Origin: Nitrospira sp.
GTDB taxonomy: Bacteria > Nitrospirota > Thermodesulfovibrionia > Thermodesulfovibrionales > SM23-35
Length of the DNA stretch: 7,075 bases
NCBI GenBank assembly: GCA_016873595.1
Contig: VGWZ01000100.1
Span: 1-7,075 of the forward strand
Reading direction: 5' to 3'
The notes beneath the pieces were generated by a model. It was not told the origin of the DNA. It searched no databases and saw only the letters and a program-made list of their open reading frames with translations. Made by a program: the position numbers and the translations under genes. This document shows positions 6,369 through 7,075 of this stretch, piece after piece. Every line of letters begins with the position of its first letter. The first letter of the stretch is position 1.

Positions 6369-6610
6369 CTCCTCCCCGAAGATTAGATATTAAGAAACAA
6401 GAAACCCCCTTTACTCTGATTTCTCATTAACCCTTATTATCACCTCCTTTATGTCTCTCTTCTTTCCTAATACCATTTATTCGCTTAATCATTGTTAGAT
6501 TGGTGAAATAATTCTGTTGAAAAACTTCAGCCTTTTTATCTTTACATAATAATACTATCACGAAATTGCACTTTGTCAAGTTTCTGTATTTTTAGAAAAC
6601 ATTTCAATAA
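6369..6610 (-). other. Leader region of the YeiH-type gene
   Basis: This gene-free stretch holds the promoter at 6579-6549 and about 185 nt of predicted 5' untranslated RNA. Within it is a second strong ribosome-site-like AAAGGAGGTGA (about 6453-6443), far from the transporter start. The only frame near it is a 14-codon ORF (6427-6383, MRNQSKGGFLFLNI) with 14-nt spacing. No riboswitch class or terminator/antiterminator pair was recognised. Confidence 0.4.
6549..6579 (-). promoter_or_regulatory. Sigma-70-type promoter for the YeiH-type gene
   Basis: The minus strand carries a perfect -35 TTGACA (6579-6574). The best -10 is TATTAT (6554-6549) with a 19-bp spacer; TAGTAT (6557-6552) with a 16-bp spacer is an alternative. 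It lies just past the end of the disrupted gene 7022-6611, so it would let the transporter and rhodanese be transcribed independently of that remnant. Confidence 0.6.
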
Positions 6611-7022
6611 CTATTTCTCATCAGGCAGATAGTCTTCTTTGTTCCACCCAACCCAGGAGTAATCGTGCATCGTCACTCGGTACCCCAGAGTAGAAAGAAG
6701 TGGGTATGGGCCACCGGTCTGGTTTCCGGTCCTACAAGTCAAGATGATTATTTTGTCTTTCTTGATTCCCTTGGATTCAAGCAATGCCTCAAGCTCCTTT
6801 GCTGATATGAGGTAGCCATCATTTACAAATTTCCCTAAGGGGATGTTCTGCCTCGATAGATTTGTGCTTTTTAGAAATTAATTTTGTAATAGCCTGGAGG
6901 TTTTCTTTATAGGTATGGCACTGGATGCATTGAAAAGACTGGGTAAGGGCTTGAGAAGAAAAGACAAGACTCAAGAAAAAGAAAAACATGAGGCAAGACG
7001 CATATATCTTACCAATTTTCAT
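6611..7022 (-). pseudogene. Frame-disrupted CxxCH / rhodanese-like gene
   Basis: The first part (ATG 7022, with GAGG six to ten bases upstream) encodes a signal peptide (MKIGKIYAS then a phenylalanine/leucine core, likely cleavage after SSQA) and CIQCHTYKENL, a CxxCH motif of covalent haem-binding type. This frame ends at TGA 6821-6819. The +1 frame, open from 6877 to TAG 6613-6611, encodes a clear rhodanese C-terminal half: PLGKFVNDGYLISAKELEALL, then the active loop TCRTGNQTGGPY with its cysteine, and HDYSWVGWNKEDYLP. It has no start codon of its own before the active loop. Removing one base from the four-G tract at 6839-6842 (CCCC on the coding strand) joins the frames into 136 codons reading EHPLGKFVNDGY. 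Even then, the rhodanese N-terminal half with its D-x-R motif is missing, so a larger deletion is likely. A sequencing error at the homopolymer is the alternative for the frameshift. Confidence 0.65.
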
Positions 7023-7035
7023 TTTCCGCCTCGTA

Positions 7036-7057
7036 GAAAAGGCTTTAAACCCTTTTC
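7036..7057. repeat. Short inverted repeat upstream of the disrupted gene
   Basis: GAAAAGG (7036-7042) and CCTTTTC (7051-7057) form a perfect 7-bp inverted repeat around an 8-nt spacer, 14 bp upstream of ATG 7022. No T-run follows on either strand. It could be an operator-like site or an RNA hairpin in the leader; the window ends too soon to tell. Confidence 0.35.
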
Positions 7058-7075
7058 AGGGTCTCTCTCAAAAAA

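Noticed and set aside
6819..6878. A second recoded TGA in the disrupted gene (after REICK)
   Set aside because: Reading through TGA 6821-6819 in that frame gives WLPHISKGA and another stop, with no rhodanese similarity. The rhodanese sequence is in the +1 frame, so this is a frameshift and not recoding.
1..7075. Genome-wide reassignment of TGA (as Trp or Gly)
   Set aside because: The ATPase and YeiH-type frames, about 1,400 codons together, use TGG for tryptophan and contain no in-frame TGA. A single TGA at an active-site cysteine does not fit code reassignment.
1..7075. CRISPR array, tRNA, rRNA or transposase gene
   Set aside because: No regularly spaced repeats, cloverleaf-like sequence, rRNA segment or transposase motif was seen on either strand.

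Overview
The window looks like bacterial chromosome or a metagenome contig from an anaerobic, sulfur-active lineage. Nitrospirota or the former Deltaproteobacteria would fit, but this rests only on gene content and on a dispersed GTCATTGCGAG-type repeat. No rRNA or other taxonomic marker is present. All genes except a fragment at the left edge are on the minus strand.

Layout, left to right: (1) the 3' end of a plus-strand radical SAM/SPASM gene (1-359). (2) A composite inverted-repeat element (367-560) between that gene and the convergent ATPase gene. (3) A minus-strand group consisting of a short membrane-anchor ORF (3995-3813), a MauE/DoxX-like membrane protein with a DCGCFG motif (3846-3379) and a type-IIA, Ca2+-type P-type ATPase (3296-579). 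(4) A hairpin-plus-T-run terminator (4092-4037) separating this group from the genes transcribed before it. (5) A secreted rhodanese (4641-4108). (6) A YeiH-type putative sulfate exporter (6356-4812) behind a TTGACA promoter and a leader of about 185 nt. (7) A frame-disrupted gene (7022-6611) that joins a signal peptide and a CxxCH haem-type motif to the C-terminal half of a second rhodanese.

The most interesting object is the rhodanese at 4641-4108. An ordinary ORF call stops at a TGA at 4269-4267, but the same frame continues for 52 more codons of clear rhodanese C-terminus to a TAA at 4110-4108. The TGA lies exactly where the first active-loop cysteine belongs (GY-[TGA]-NGIKCWRS). Nineteen nucleotides downstream is the loop of a hairpin, CUGGC-GGUC-GCCAG, with the GGUC apex and spacing of a bacterial SECIS element. 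I read it as an exported selenocysteine rhodanese of 177 aa with a U-x4-C loop.

Together, the signal-peptide rhodanese, the disrupted second rhodanese, the apparent rhodanese anchor beside MauE and the YeiH transporter suggest sulfur-compound handling at the cell envelope. The substrate (polysulfide, thiosulfate, sulfite, sulfate or a selenium compound) cannot be read from the sequence. The Ca2+-type ATPase has no obvious link to this chemistry beyond lying downstream of MauE.
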